Below, piece after piece: positions 23,901 to 23,948 of a DNA stretch of 23,948 bases. This stretch comes from JAVVEZ01 sp032250895 (GTDB lineage Bacteria > Pseudomonadota > Gammaproteobacteria > Pseudomonadales > Pseudohongiellaceae): assembly GCA_032250895.1 (NCBI GenBank), contig JAVVEZ010000051.1, positions 1 to 23,948 on the forward strand, in the 5' to 3' direction. The notes under the pieces are model-generated. The model was given only the letters and a program-made list of their open reading frames with translations. It did not search any database and was not told where the DNA came from. The translations under genes and the position numbers were made by a program. Every line of letters begins with the position of its first letter. Position 1 is the first letter of the stretch.

Positions 23901-23948
23901 ATGTACACAATCATTGAAACGCCGACTTTTCAGGAAGATGCTCGCGAC
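23901..23948 (+). CDS. RelE/HigB2-type toxin, N-terminal fragment (cut by window end)
   Basis: Sixteen codons are visible, reading MYTIIETPTFQEDARD. This start closely resembles the N-terminus of the RelE/HigB2-type (DUF1044/Gp49-like) toxins, which typically begin M-Y-T-I-I-E-T-x-x-F. The gene starts 50 bp after the attC site and has its own promoter, so it is probably the first gene of the next integron cassette, with an antitoxin gene expected just downstream. With so few residues the family is likely but not certain. Confidence 0.6.
   Translation, partial: MYTIIETPTFQEDARD

Overview
The window looks like a gammaproteobacterial chromosome segment, probably from a metagenome or draft assembly because a run of ten Ns interrupts one gene. 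The support is gene content and order. aroQ-accB-accC-prmA followed by an MJ0042-type zinc-ribbon gene is a typical gammaproteobacterial cluster, FabA/FabB is the classical anaerobic unsaturated fatty acid pair, and tamA-tamB overlap as in proteobacterial outer-membrane biogenesis loci. Genus cannot be decided from the sequence.

Layout. Positions 1-3674 (minus strand): zinc-ribbon protein (cut by the left edge), prmA, accC, accB, aroQ. Positions 4021-9435 (plus): tamA and tamB, divergent from aroQ; tamB holds the N-run. Positions 9534-11973 (minus): fabA, fabB and a free-standing DsbD N-terminal (alpha) domain protein, probably one operon. Positions 12212-16015 (plus): manC/algA-type GDP-mannose pyrophosphorylase/phosphomannose isomerase, galU and manB/cpsG-type phosphomannomutase, which together make GDP-mannose and UDP-glucose for surface polysaccharide. 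A palindromic MITE-like element of about 167 bp lies between manC and galU.

Positions 16179-22198 (plus) hold the most unusual part: five genes joined by 1- or 4-base stop/start overlaps. They encode an ABC ATPase, an ABC-2-like permease, a lipoprotein with two PDZ-like domains, and two exported FG-GAP/VCBS repeat proteins that look like diverged tandem paralogues. A good sigma70-like promoter precedes them. I do not recognise this as a named system. A DUF486 membrane protein follows 11 bp downstream.

Positions 22558-23948: about 630 bp of gene-free, repeat-rich DNA, then what appears to be an integron cassette array. A higBA toxin-antitoxin cassette with its own promoter and operator ends in a recognisable attC site, and a second cassette starts with another RelE/HigB-like toxin gene cut by the right edge. 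No integrase gene is visible.
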